Below are positions 30,727-40,620 of a stretch of 64,000 nt of DNA, piece after piece. The notes beneath the pieces were generated by a model. It was not told the DNA's origin. It did no database searches and saw only the letters and a program-made list of their open reading frames with translations. The stretch comes from Trichomonas vaginalis G3. Its lineage: Eukaryota; Parabasalia; Trichomonadida; Trichomonadidae. The stretch's first letter is position 1. Each line of letters starts with the position of its first letter. The stretch lies in contig NC_067207.1 in the NCBI RefSeq assembly GCF_026262505.1, positions 4,844,252 through 4,908,251 on the forward strand, read 5' to 3'. The translations under genes and the position numbers were made by a program.

Positions 30727-32513
30727 TCAATAAATGCGGTACCATGCGAATACAGTCATAAATGGTGGCATATAATCTTTACCCAAGCCTGTTGGATTTG
30801 TTGTGAAAGTATGTGAATGATTTCCTCCTGGTTCAGTTGGTCGAAAAGTCTTTTTTGCTGAATGGTTATAATCTGGAGATAAAACGTCATTGCCAGCATA
30901 ATATTCTGAGTTGTATAATGGATGGTCTCTTAATGAATGTGTATGATTACCTGATGTGTTTGTAGTTCCTGTATGAGTGTGCGGTGGAAGGTTTGCTTCA
31001 GTAATTTTCTTTGAACCACCGGTTTCCTTTGAAGAGTTTGCACAATACAAAAACCTGTCAACTATTTGTTCCCATGCACCAACACCAAACATTACTTGAG
31101 GACCTCTTGCATCCATAGATGTATAAATAGAACCCACTGGGTTCATTAAATCAAACATATGAGATATTATAGGATTGTCTCTTTTGAACTTAAGATATAG
31201 TGTAACTATTTCAGGTTTCTTCTGGTTTGTGTCAGAATATTTTTTATAATATAATCTTATGTTTTCAGGAGTAGGTAAATCTTGACTATAATATTTATTT
31301 CTGTCATCTGTATAATAATATACTATTCTCGTTTTTTCTATTGCATTATATCTTTTATATCTATAATAATCTAAATATAATGTTAACTTTTGTTCATCTA
31401 TATGTGGTGTTCTGACATCATCTCCATAGTCATAATAATATGGTGCTGGAGCTGGGTCAGGCAATGTCATATCTGCCATTTCATAAACTCTTAAATATTT
31501 CTTTTGTTCGTCTCCATATAAGTTTAAGTAACAGTTGTTGTCTAATGGAACTTTAACTTGTGTGTCATCATTCTTTTTATAACTTACATACATTTCATTG
31601 TTATTTTTCGGAATGAGTTTCCACCGTATACCATTTTTTAAGGAGTGTACAAACTGCCATCTAAAATATTTATTTTCTTCATTGACAGAAAAGTCACCAA
31701 CAATAGTTTCAATATTTTTTGTTCCTATCAAACTTTGGTATATTTCGTTAACACATGTTTTATCTGCCTTCTTCATTAACTCATCGTTAACATATTCCTT
31801 ATCTACCTTCTTCTCTAACTCATCGTTAACATATGTTTTATCCGCTTTAAGGTCTAAACATCCTGAAACCCATCCTGTATCAGCTTTAGTTTTTAAAATC
31901 TTTGATGTCCATTCATGATACCATTCAACCATTTCTTTAATTTCATTATCTTTTTCATCCACATATTCCTTATCCGCTTTCTTCTCTAACGCAGCAGCAA
32001 CACATCCCTTATCTGCCTTCTTATTTAACTCACTATCCACATATTCCTTATCTGTCTTCTTCTCTAACTCACTATCCACATATTCCTTATCTGTCTTCTT
32101 ATTTAACTCACTATCCACATATTCCTTATCTGCTTTCTCTTCATTATGTCATTTAGGAAACCTTTTTGAATTCCTCATTTAAATTAAATTCTTCCAATCT
32201 TCAAAACTTTAGGAAATGCATTTAATGCGTAATATCTTTGTTCTTCTGGTGGAATTGATGTTATATCATCCGTTATACCTTTAATTTTTGAATTCATAAA
32301 TAAAATTTCTTTTATATTTGATAATTCACTGCACCACCCTTGCAAACGAATTCGAAATGGTCATTTTTCAATACTATCTCCAAATCTCCATATTTCAACC
32401 TTTGCGTTTGTTCTGCGCGTCTTTGAATTATATGCATATATGGCGTATGTAATGGTCTGAGGGACCTGGGTGCTTTGTGCCTTAAGTTGCTGTGGTTGCT
32501 GTTGTTTAATCAT
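30727..32513 (-). pseudogene. Polinton element 1 fibre-like protein with tail-collar-type C-terminus, broken
   Basis: Leftward. The N-terminal region starts near 32513 and matches that of the element 2 gene. It is followed by a stalk of about 12-residue repeats (ELEKKTDKEYVDS, DELMKKADKTCVN), as in phage tail-fibre stalks. A beta-rich mid region with many Tyr follows. The C-terminal domain has NPVGSIYTSMDARGPQVMFG...WEQIVDRFLYC, three His-rich motifs (PPHTHTG, GNHTHS, GNHSHTF) and the end MPPFMTVFAWYRIY. This layout matches T4 short-tail-fibre/collar domains and similar proteins in large DNA viruses. A receptor-binding or surface spike on the particle is the likely role (inference). A mini-hairpin insert lies near its N-terminus (32454-32466). 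A few breaks. Confidence 0.75.
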
Positions 32514-32537
32514 TTATTATGATTAAAAAATAAATAT

Positions 32538-33248
32538 TTAATCTGTTATCTCATCACCTATTTTTCTATTTGAAATTGCCATAATATTTCATTCATGAAT
32601 TCTAAATCACAATCAAATAGGTCGTTTATTCTAAATTTAATATTTGATAAATCTTTTGAATGAAGAATAAATGATTCCCGGATAATTGAACGACGGATAT
32701 GATAAAGAAAATATGTTTAAGTTGATGGATAAAATGTTTTGTATTGATGGGTAAGAGTTAGGGTCTAATGTTTGATGTGAAAATCTCATTGGGGTATTAA
32801 CTTTATCACATTTGATTAAAATGAAATTGGAACCAGTGTCAGAATACAAAACATCCCCACATCTTTTTCAAAATTTAATATTCCCCAACAATGAACGAAA
32901 TGAGGGAGTACAAAAATTTAATTTTCAGCGGGAAATTTAATAAGGTTATTTATTTCATCAAGTTCAAAAAGTTTATGGGTTTGATTTAAAATTTTCTTCA
33001 TACCATACGATAATGATTCATTTAAATAACTTAAAATCGTGTTAAATATCCCATTTCGTTATCACATTATTTTATACATATCATACTTTTTTTCATGGTC
33101 ATCTTTAATAAATGATATATAATCTGAAGGGTCTAAAAAGAATGGGATTAAATTTACCACTCACAGAAACGAGAGTAACATTATAAATTCCGCTAACTGT
33201 TAAATTTAATTCACAGCTATTATTCGAAATAATATTGATAATTGACAT
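32538..33248 (-). pseudogene. Candidate Polinton minor capsid (penton-like) protein, broken
   Basis: A leftward region of about 235 codons, beginning MSIINIISNNSCELNLTVSG and ending FMNEILWQFQIEKIADEITD-like, shared with element 2 (63716 onward). It is beta-rich with alternating hydrophobic residues. Size and position in the virion block fit the single jelly-roll minor capsid protein of Polintons, but I see no diagnostic motif. One or more breaks. Confidence 0.4.
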
Positions 33249-33267
33249 TTTTATTACGATTAAAAAT

Positions 33268-33747
33268 ATGGTAAAGCGTTATTTTCCAGTGATAAATAAA
33301 ACTAGAATAAGATTACCTCAAGAATTCATAAATTCAACGAATAAGAAATTCATTCATGTTATAAATTTTAGTGTTTTCAGAAAATATGAGTCAATGTCAT
33401 ATTCATCATCGGGTTATATTTCACTTCATTCAAATTTAGTTCAATCAAACCCATATAATGACCATTTCATAAGATTTTCAGATGGTATTAAAAATGTAAT
33501 TGATAGATTAAAATATGAACAGATTGACAATATCGAATTTTTGGAATTTTGGTTTAAATATCCCGATGGAAAAAAGATTGAAGTTAAAGATAAAGCTGAT
33601 ACTATAACAAAAACAATTACAATGACCGATCCGGATAGTGGGGAACAAAAAGAAATAAAACAAACGATAGAAACTGGTGAAAGGTCAATTATTATTGATT
33701 ATGATTCAAAGGATTATTATTCGATAATGTTAATGCTTGAATATTAA
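33268..33747 (+). CDS. Polinton protein of unknown function (159 aa)
   Basis: The frame is open from 33235, but the ATG at 33268 (MVKRYFPVINKTRIRLP) is the better start because upstream sequence belongs to the divergent gene's leader. The product is beta-rich with FIHVINFSVFRKYESMSYSS and a Thr-rich hairpin (DTITKTITMTDPDSGEQKE). It is the only rightward gene of its size within the leftward virion block, and its 3' end overlaps the next gene by 4 bp. Possibly a virion or assembly protein; unproven. Confidence 0.6.
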   Translation: MVKRYFPVINKTRIRLPQEFINSTNKKFIHVINFSVFRKYESMSYSSSGYISLHSNLVQSNPYNDHFIRFSDGIKNVIDRLKYEQIDNIEFLEFWFKYPDGKKIEVKDKADTITKTITMTDPDSGEQKEIKQTIETGERSIIIDYDSKDYYSIMLMLEY

Positions 33748-34445
33748 ATAGCCTTAACAAAGAATTTTTCAAGTGATATTTTATATTCATCAACTATTTT
33801 ATTATAAATATCATTATATGTTAAATGAAGTTCAGTTGTTGTTCCGTTCTTTGATATCTTAATTGTGCTAATATCCTTTATAGGATTTATTTTTGCAACT
33901 GTTCCGCAGCATGAAACCTCATCATCTATGAAAAATTGAATCTTAACGTCTGAATCTTGAACATCACAAAGAATGGCGATAATGTGAATTAATGATTCAT
34001 AAGGTAAAATAATTAAACCAGATTGGTCAATTAAATTTATTATTGAATCATAATTATTAATTATTATATCACGGTAAATTTTCATTAATTCAGAATTAAT
34101 GTCTATTTTATATGGCGCATTGCGACTGGAATCGTAGATTCCTGGGTTCTCGATGTTTGATGAAAGAGGTGGGGGGTATGTTGGATAAGTGGGAATTTCA
34201 ACAGGTTCTTTACCGGGTTCAGATAAAATGATTGGGTCTCCATTCTCATGGTTTTCTTCATTCTCTTCATTCTTCGGTAAGTCACGAGTTAATAAATTTG
34301 GTTGAGTTGCTGACCTTGTTAATTCAGGGCTAACATTAACTTTAACATTTTGAATAATTCGTGATTTATCATCATTTACGTTATAACCAACCGTAATCTC
34401 TGCTTTTGCGTTTGTGTTCTTTTGACTTGTGAAACGTCTTCTCAT
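33744..34445 (-). CDS. Polinton protein of unknown function (233 aa)
   Basis: The N-terminus is basic (MRRRFTSQKNTNAKAE), followed by an acidic/Pro-rich linker (PTYPTYPPPLSSN) and a C-terminal domain of about 120 residues (YRDIIINNYDSIINLIDQSG...). It is preceded by TTCAATTATAAATG. Its position between candidate minor capsid and ATPase suggests a virion component. No family recognised. Confidence 0.65.
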   Translation of the reverse strand: MRRRFTSQKNTNAKAEITVGYNVNDDKSRIIQNVKVNVSPELTRSATQPNLLTRDLPKNEENEENHENGDPIILSEPGKEPVEIPTYPTYPPPLSSNIENPGIYDSSRNAPYKIDINSELMKIYRDIIINNYDSIINLIDQSGLIILPYESLIHIIAILCDVQDSDVKIQFFIDDEVSCCGTVAKINPIKDISTIKISKNGTTTELHLTYNDIYNKIVDEYKISLEKFFVKAI

Positions 34446-34529
34446 TTATAATTGAATAAAAAAAAGAAAAATATATTTAAAGTTTTATTTAGTTGTTACG
34501 GTAATATCCCAAGGTTCATCATTGTTTGC

Positions 34530-35430
34530 TTATACTTTCTTTGTAACTGCACCAATTATGTTATTGATATTGCTTTGAGTTTCTTCCAGTCTTATTTTAT
34601 CATTTACAATATCTTTAATCATTTCATTACATGCATTCTTAAAACCATCTGATTTTTCTAATTTACGTCTATCACTTTCTTTAATTAAATCAAAGTTATA
34701 ACCTTGTTGAGAATAAAGTGGTTTCTTTATCAATTCCTTGAACGCTTCTGAAAGTGAAGATGAAGAAATTCTTGCCACTTGAATTGGTTTAAATTCTGCT
34801 TTCATTGCTTCTTTCTGTTCATTGAACACTGGATCGAATAAAGCAACTTTAAAGAATTTCTTAGCTGGAATTTCAGGTCTAATATTTGCATATTGACCAT
34901 CAAACTGATTAACATATCGTGGTAATCCATCCGGTCCCTCTTCAACAGCATTTAATTCTTCATTGAAATAAGAATATGGAATAAGATGGTATGAATACAT
35001 TGGACATTTTCACCTTCTCAATGTATTGTTTAACAGCTTTTCCATTTTCATCAAATTGCATAGGATAACGTTCATTATATGCTTTACGTTTAGGATAATC
35101 AGATACAGTTAATTTATAACCATTTATGACTTTAATATTACCTTGACCATCAGTAACGAAAACTTCATTTATACCATCAGGTTTTCCATTTGGTCCTGTA
35201 ATGTCTGCTTCATGTGCTTCCCAATTTGGACCATGACGTTTTGCATATGCTTGAGCTTCTGGTAATGTTAAAACGTTTCTCATTTGTTTAACATCTTTTT
35301 GAAGACCAGCAACAATATGAACTAATTCTTTCATTCCATCTGGAACTTTCATAGTTCTATTATAATATGCACCCTTTTTGTTTGTCCCTTGTTTTAATGG
35401 AACCTGTAGAAGATTTGCTATTTCTGTCAT
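34530..35430 (-). pseudogene. Polinton virion-block gene, broken
   Basis: Starts at the ATG at 35428-35430 ([20 protein letters not shown]). It contains a conserved-looking stretch with [20 protein letters not shown] and [13 protein letters not shown], and a helical C-terminus (NDKIRLEETQSNINNIIGAV). Protein-like throughout. It lies next to the packaging ATPase, where Polintons keep structural or assembly genes. Function unassigned. Lightly broken. Confidence 0.6.
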
Positions 35431-35470
35431 GTTTAATTATAAATAAAAAATAAAAATTAATTATAAAAAG

Positions 35471-36283
35471 TTAATCAAATTTAACACCTCCTTTATTTAA
35501 ATCAACTATTATTTTTCCATGTTCACCTAATTGCTGATATTGTGTGTAAAGTTCATTAATGCTCATTGGTAAATTCACTTGATAAAGCATAACGTTCAAC
35601 TGTTGACGACTAAAACCACTGAAAATGAAAAGGGTGGACAGGTTTGATTTAATGTTTGTGCTTAATGCTTTGAAATATTGAACAGCCATAAAGATGACAC
35701 TGAATGTGTCGACATTGAGTTAATAACTGATTAAAATATGATTTCTCATTAGTTATTAGTTTTGATTTCACGGCATCATCTAGAAAATTAGTGAATGCAA
35801 AAATTCTCTATCAAAATTTGAAATAGAAAGTGTTTCAAATAATTCATCCCGTTGTTTATCAATAATTTTATCCTCTAATCCTTGCTTCTTGATTGTATTA
35901 TATAATTCTTTATACATTAAAAAGTTTTTTAAATAATCTTCTGCTTCTTCTTGTGATAAATAAATAATTGGAATTTTGATTAAATGCTTTAAAGATTCAA
36001 ATGTATCATCTGAAGGTGAACCTGAACGGTTGATATAAATTAACACATGTGAATGGGGGGAAGTGTTAGCAATAATGATAATTTGTTTTAATATCGTTAA
36101 TGTTTTACCTTTATTTTGTTTACCAATTGCTGCAGTGATTGAATTTAAGTAACATTCAGAATATGGAATTTTCATTAATTTTTCCTTAGATAGAGCATTT
36201 CTATTATCACTCAATGCTTCATTAATCATATCATCTACGTATGTATTATATACATCTGTTAATTCTTCAGAATTTAAATTCAT
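35471..36283 (-). pseudogene. Polinton genome-packaging ATPase (A32/FtsK-HerA type), broken
   Basis: Starts at 36283 (MNLNSEELTDVYNTYVDD). The Walker A motif is GKQNKGKTLT; the segment HVLIYINRSG...IIYLSQEEAEDYL follows as in A32-like ATPases. Near the C-terminus STLFIFSGFSRQQLNVMLYQVNLP and a final beta segment (KIIVDLNKGGVKFD) match the A32 sensor region. It would pump element DNA into the capsid. Lightly broken. Confidence 0.75.
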
Positions 36284-36307
36284 TTAATCAAAAATAAATT
36301 TATAATT

Positions 36308-37948
36308 TTAAACATTTCTATTCATCAATATTTCATCATATGAACTTCTATACTGTGGTGGTGTACCTGTTGGATGATATTTCAAACCTTCTTCCGGTGT
36401 CCATGTCCAATATGTAGTCCTAGTAAACCAAACCTGAGGAGGATTTGTCACCTTTGAACAGTAAGTGTCATTTTCACCCTGAATGATTGGATAAGCTTTC
36501 ACTTGTACTGTAACTTGTGAGTTGAAAGTTTCTAATCCATCAAAGAATATACCCGCTCCATCACGTTGAACTGGAATAGTGCATAAGAATGAAGTTTGGT
36601 CTTTCCATGTTCTAGCTAATGGTGTGCCATTATCATCATTCAGTGGTCTAGTTAATGAGTCCTCGTATTCTTCTGTGCATTCATTCACTCCATCTAAATC
36701 AGAAGCTTGAAGCATACGTGTAAAGAATATGTCGCCCACTGTGGTCATCGCTTGATCGGGGAAGTTTCTGGAATCTATAGTGACCTGAAGACCTCGAAGC
36801 ATTGGATTTTCTAAAACTGTTCTTTGCATTGCATTCTTCGGAAATGTTAACACAACATCTGTAACATTATGAAGAGCGTATGAGAAATCTGAGCTAATAC
36901 CTTCAGGAGTGATGCAACCTCCATTTAGTGAACGAACGTCAATATGTTGAGCTGGAATCATGAATGGATCTTCCTTACTGAATAAACGTGGTATTGCTTT
37001 AACTGATTCTTCAATTAAACCGTATCCTGGTGTAATGCATTTATCCTCTAAAACTTCCATCTTTGTGCATGAAATAATAACGTCATCAACTGTTGCGTCA
37101 GCAGATGTAGCGGCTAAGCTTGTAATTAATTTGGCAGGAAGTCCGATTTGTTGGAATTTGCGATCATATTTATAAACATGATTCATAATCTTTTCATAAT
37201 TTTCATCAGTTATCTTTTCATAAACGTAATTTTGTAAATCAGCAACTCTTAACGGGTCAACCTGACAAAATACTAAAGTATCCCTGAAAACATAATATTT
37301 AAGAATGATATCACCAAATGATTTAGGATAATCATCGAACGCCTGAAATGCTAACAAATCATTTACCGGAATAATCATATCAAAAGTGACATCAACTTCT
37401 TCATTTGCTTTCTTGAAAACTTCTGAAGGGTCAATATATTTACCACATACTGAGTTATCATATTTTTGAACATTATTATATAACGAATGAACAAACTTTT
37501 TAACTTTCCTTTCTGATTTTGGTTTATATGTTGCAAATGCGAAAGATTCACGGGCGCAATCCATCTGAAGATAACCGGCATCACCTCTTTCGGTTTCTAC
37601 TTCTAATTGTTTAAAGCTTTGATTTGATGATTTGTAACCAACGAATAAACGCATGCATTTAAAAGCGGTATCACATGTGAAAGCTTTATTTGAAACTAGA
37701 GTTGCTTTAACTTTGCGTTTAATATATGTGTCACCTAATTGGTTCACATCATGAGCCGGATTTGTAATTCTTAAATGAGTTTGTTTATCATCAAAATATG
37801 GAGTATCAGAGTCATAGCATGAACTTTCAAGTTCTCTATAATATCTTCTACCGTCATTCTTTGCGAATATTTCATTTATCTTTTCGAATGAATGAAACAC
37901 ATTTCCATTAATCGGTTTAGTGTTTGGCACCAAATAGTTAGTCGTCAT
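36308..37948 (-). CDS. Polinton major capsid protein (double jelly-roll)
   Basis: A 546-residue frame that looks whole, preceded by TTTAATAATAAATG. Beta-rich, with typical Polinton capsid segments: DTPYFDDKQTHLRITNPAHD near the N-terminus, VDVTFDMIIPVNDLLAFQ, and a long C-terminal half with DVVLTFPKNAMQRTVLENPM and PQVWFTRTTYWTWTPEEG. Length and placement beside the packaging ATPase agree with the double jelly-roll major capsid protein shared by Polintons and related viruses. It is expected to form the particle facets. Its intactness, compared with the broken polymerase, suggests recent decay. Confidence 0.8.
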   Translation of the reverse strand: MTTNYLVPNTKPINGNVFHSFEKINEIFAKNDGRRYYRELESSCYDSDTPYFDDKQTHLRITNPAHDVNQLGDTYIKRKVKATLVSNKAFTCDTAFKCMRLFVGYKSSNQSFKQLEVETERGDAGYLQMDCARESFAFATYKPKSERKVKKFVHSLYNNVQKYDNSVCGKYIDPSEVFKKANEEVDVTFDMIIPVNDLLAFQAFDDYPKSFGDIILKYYVFRDTLVFCQVDPLRVADLQNYVYEKITDENYEKIMNHVYKYDRKFQQIGLPAKLITSLAATSADATVDDVIISCTKMEVLEDKCITPGYGLIEESVKAIPRLFSKEDPFMIPAQHIDVRSLNGGCITPEGISSDFSYALHNVTDVVLTFPKNAMQRTVLENPMLRGLQVTIDSRNFPDQAMTTVGDIFFTRMLQASDLDGVNECTEEYEDSLTRPLNDDNGTPLARTWKDQTSFLCTIPVQRDGAGIFFDGLETFNSQVTVQVKAYPIIQGENDTYCSKVTNPPQVWFTRTTYWTWTPEEGLKYHPTGTPPQYRSSYDEILMNRNV

Positions 37949-38017
37949 TTATTATTAAATAAAAAATCAAAATTAAAAGATGAAAATGAATTTTTAATTT
38001 TAATGAAATAATCAACT

Positions 38018-38233
38018 ATGGCTGCAGGTATATTTAAGAAACTGTGGGATAAAGTAAAAAGAGGAGCGCATAAAGTTTGGGAAACAATGAAGAAAGGAGC
38101 AAATTGGATATTTAAGAATAAAGAAGCAATTAGTGACATTGCTGAATCAATAACGCCAAAAGCTGCCCCAATAAGAGAAATTTTAAATAAAGGAGAAAAA
38201 GTTTATCAAAGACTACAACCGATACTAAGATAA
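38018..38233 (+). CDS. Small basic amphipathic protein (71 aa)
   Basis: Starts MAAGIFKKLWDKVKRGAHKV and ends VYQRLQPILR. Strongly basic, Trp-containing amphipathic helix. It shares the start MAAG-(I/F)-FKKLWD with the leftward gene at 38258-38492, so the two are convergent paralogues. Small cationic virion peptides of this kind (like adenovirus core or membrane-active peptides) occur in Polintons; a core or membrane-lytic role is inferred. Confidence 0.6.
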   Translation: MAAGIFKKLWDKVKRGAHKVWETMKKGANWIFKNKEAISDIAESITPKAAPIREILNKGEKVYQRLQPILR

Positions 38234-38257
38234 AAATAATATTTATTTATTTTTCCA

Positions 38258-38492
38258 CTATCTACCTCCTATTTTATTAAGTATTCCTTCAGCAATTCCA
38301 CCAACTGCGTTACCTGCTTGTGCTCCCATCACCGGATTACCTGCTTTAGTACCTAATACTCCACCTATGATAGTTCCTGCCGTTTCGCTACTGGTGCCAA
38401 AAAGTTTGCAACGGGTTTAATAATCTTTTATAAACCCAACCCGCAGCTTTCTTAATTCCATCCCATAATTTTTTAAAGAATCCTGCCGCCAT
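38258..38492 (-). pseudogene. Second MAAG-FKKLWD small protein, Gly-rich tail, broken
   Basis: Begins MAAGFFKKLWDGIKKAAGW, followed by a Gly/Ala-rich region with GGVLGTKAGNPVMGAQAGNA and GGIAEGILNKIGGR. An amphipathic helix plus a Gly-rich hydrophobic tail resembles membrane-active virion proteins. Paralogue of the facing 71-aa gene. Confidence 0.5.
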
Positions 38493-38558
38493 TTCTGATT
38501 TAATATTAATTAAAAAATATATTTCATCACTTATATTCTAATTTTTATTTAATGATAA

Positions 38559-38927
38559 ATGAAACCGATTTTAAAAATAAATGAAACAGAGGAGGAAGAA
38601 ATAAATGAAAGTGTAAATGTTCAACAAAAAATAAACGTTGTTAAACCAATTACTGAAATAAAAATTTTTTCATCTGTTGAAGAATTTAATGACTATTATG
38701 CTAATAATAAAAAATTATTTGAAGAATTGACAACATGTAAATTGAATAAAATGTTTAAAGTTGATGGATTCAAAATTTCAAAAATAAAGGGGGTGGTTAG
38801 TTTGAAATCTATTCCTCAATCAAGAATCACCTCATTAATGAAAATAGATGATTTAACAAAAAGAATAGAAGAGATTGAAGAAAGAATGAATCAAATAATT
38901 GATTTCATAAATTCAAATAATCATTAG
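38559..38927 (+). CDS. Coiled-coil protein gene lying mostly in the right terminal repeat (122 aa)
   Basis: A 122-residue frame (MKPILKINETEEEEINESV...). The N-terminus is acidic. A central globular part holds KLNKMFKVDGFKISKIKGVV; the C-terminus is a short coiled coil (RIEEIEERMNQIIDFINSNN). All but the first few codons are in the terminal inverted repeat, so the left end carries a partial copy. A similar coding piece is present at 50181-50337. Function unknown. Confidence 0.65.
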   Translation: MKPILKINETEEEEINESVNVQQKINVVKPITEIKIFSSVEEFNDYYANNKKLFEELTTCKLNKMFKVDGFKISKIKGVVSLKSIPQSRITSLMKIDDLTKRIEEIEERMNQIIDFINSNNH

Positions 38928-39219
38928 TTTCAATTTCTTTTTACTCGTTTATGAGGTCTTTGATTATGACTCCGTTGATTCCATTCAGGATTTAAACAAT
39001 GTTAATTTTTTTTATTTCATCATGTTTGGGCTGAGTGTAAATGTCTTACGTTTACAAAATTTTTTAAATCTTGATTTATTCAAAAACGTAAGAATAAAAA
39101 CCGTAAGAATCATACATTTTTTACTTCATATGTTAAAAAAAATGATACAAAATCATTCAATATTGTATGAATTCTTACGTTTACAAAAAAAGTCACACAA
39201 CCCGTCATATACTACTACT
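38574..39219. repeat. Polinton element 1, right terminal inverted repeat
   Basis: Reverse complement of 18339-18985, nearly identical. Ends ...CCCGTCATATACTACTACT. Confidence 0.92.
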
Positions 39220-39225
39220 ATTATA
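39220..39225. repeat. Target-site duplication, right copy (ATTATA)
   Basis: Pairs with 18333-18338 and fixes the element 1 boundaries. Confidence 0.9.
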
Positions 39226-39834
39226 TCCCATGATATTTCCTCCTGCATCTTTGAGATTTTGCGACAGAATTTACTTGTTTACTTTATGGTATGAATATTT
39301 CCATCTTCTTATATTATTATCATCATTTTTTTTTCGTTGATGGGCGGAGAACTTGTTCTGAATTACGAATACATTGCTGCTCATATCAAAGATTATATAC
39401 AAGAGAGCGATTTTTTTGACATCTTTGCAATTGAGGACATCAAAACAATTTTGAAATACGTAAATTTTTCATCTGAAGACTTTATTTCGTTCCTTAAGTA
39501 ATCAGATTCTAGTATTACAAAACTAAATTTATATAGATGCACTAGAAAAACAAAAGTTTCAGCACAAAACTTTCATGAAGCGATTTCAATTATTAAATCA
39601 GTAAAAAAGCACATGGGGCTTAATTTTCTCGATGGTATTCCTGACATTTTATTTCAAGTTGATGCAGAGATGTCTGAATCAACAAAAATGATATCAATTC
39701 TTCAAACAGAGTTAATTTCCATTAAAAACCAAATAGAAAACAGTGCCAAAGAGATACGATTACTCAAATCTCAATTAAAAGAGAAAGATTCCACAAAAAA
39801 TGCAAACAAAGAAGAAAACCAAGTGAATAATCAA

Positions 39835-39852
39835 AGGATGAATGAAAAACCT
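39835..39852 (+). repeat. 18-bp duplication left of the insertion
   Basis: AGGATGAATGAAAAACCT, repeated exactly at 40904-40921. It encodes RMNEKP in the ankyrin gene; one copy suffices for the gene's frame, so the second is a target duplication. Confidence 0.85.
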
Positions 39853-40012
39853 GTTTCGTACCGAAATGGCTAACAAAAAGTGACAGAAAACCTTAAATTG
39901 CGCGGCAATTTTAATTAAAAAAATAAACATTAATTTTTGTGATTGATATTATGCATTTTATTTATATTATATAAGATTTAAATTTAGGGGGAAAATTGGA
40001 AAAAAAATAAGA

Positions 40013-40270
40013 TTGGAAGTCTTTAGGTAAGAAGGAAAGGGCAAGAGATATATAGTGTACCTATATACCTCTTGCCCTTTCATTCTAAGTAGAAATGGGA
40101 GAAACTTTGTCCGCATCATAAGTTATGCGGACAAAGTTTCTCCGATTTCTAATGGGAATTGCAGGATATGAGGCACTGATATATAATCAGTACCTCATAG
40201 CCTACAATTCCCCTTATTAGACTTCCAAACTTTGAGTTAATGTCTTGACATTAACTCAAAGTTTGGAAAA
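40013..40270. repeat. Cluster of four consecutive long hairpins
   Basis: Hairpin A 40036-40080 (AAAGGGCAAGAG...CTCTTGCCCTTT). B 40090-40151 (GAGAAACTTTGTCCGCAT with its complement, about 27-bp stem). C 40155-40211 (GGAATTG..GGATATGAGG..., imperfect). D 40225-40266 (CCAAACTTTGAGTTAATGT, perfect 19-bp stem, CTTG loop). TTGGAAGTCT at 40013-40022 can pair with 40219-40228 and enclose A-C, competing with D. The stems differ in sequence, so they are not copies of one repeat. Confidence 0.85.
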
Positions 40271-40461
40271 CTTCTCGTAAGAATCAATCGTCAAAAACCT
40301 CGATTGCAGTTATATTCATTGTGTTAAATTTGATTTATTTTGAAATTTTTATAAATTAAATTTTATATAACATAAAGCGTTATGAATTAGTATTTCCATA
40401 TGAATTTTATCTCGAAAATAGTAATTCTGTACAGTTATATTTCGGTTAATTTTGGAAATTT

Positions 40462-40620
40462 CTAGGAATACTTTAAGATAGTATGATTATATATAACTCT
40501 GCCTTCATGATTTATTTTAGCTTTCGCGCAAATATCAGTTAACTTAACTCCATTATTTGATTTTGTGATGGCTTCACAAAGCCAATCAATATCAATCTCT
40601 TCTGGAGAATGTCTTCTCAT
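40462..40620 (-). CDS. 52-residue frame in the inserted element
   Basis: ATG at 40618-40620. The product begins MRRHSPEEIDIDWLCEAITK and continues SNNGVKLTDICAKAKINHEG. The pattern of short helices (EEIDIDWLCEAI, KLTDICAKAKI) looks like a helix-turn-helix. It may be a small DNA-binding protein or the N-terminal remnant of a transposase. Codon content is protein-like, but the length is short. Confidence 0.35.
   Translation of the reverse strand: MRRHSPEEIDIDWLCEAITKSNNGVKLTDICAKAKINHEGRVIYNHTILKYS

Larger units (their letters stand above)
18339..39219. mobile_element. Polinton/Maverick element 1, full length
   Basis: The element is 20,881 bp long, begins AGTAGTAGTATATGACGGGT and ends with the reverse complement. 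It has about 646-bp terminal inverted repeats and a 6-bp target duplication. The left half codes rightward for an unknown protein, family B polymerase, integrase, a small protein and a primase-helicase. The right half codes mainly leftward for fibre, candidate minor capsid, packaging ATPase and major capsid protein. Tandem arrays flank the primase-helicase. It is a DNA element with virus-like genes. The copy looks young: the two terminal repeats are almost identical and its genes are very close to those of element 2. Capsid, integrase and several small genes appear whole, while polymerase, primase-helicase and fibre are broken, about a dozen breaks in all. I did not recognise the adenovirus-type maturation protease that many Polintons carry. 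Confidence 0.95.

Noticed and set aside
34452-34652. 66-codon rightward hydrophobic frame
   Set aside because: Overlaps the C-terminus of a leftward Polinton gene and the shared leader; composition reflects AT-rich antisense.
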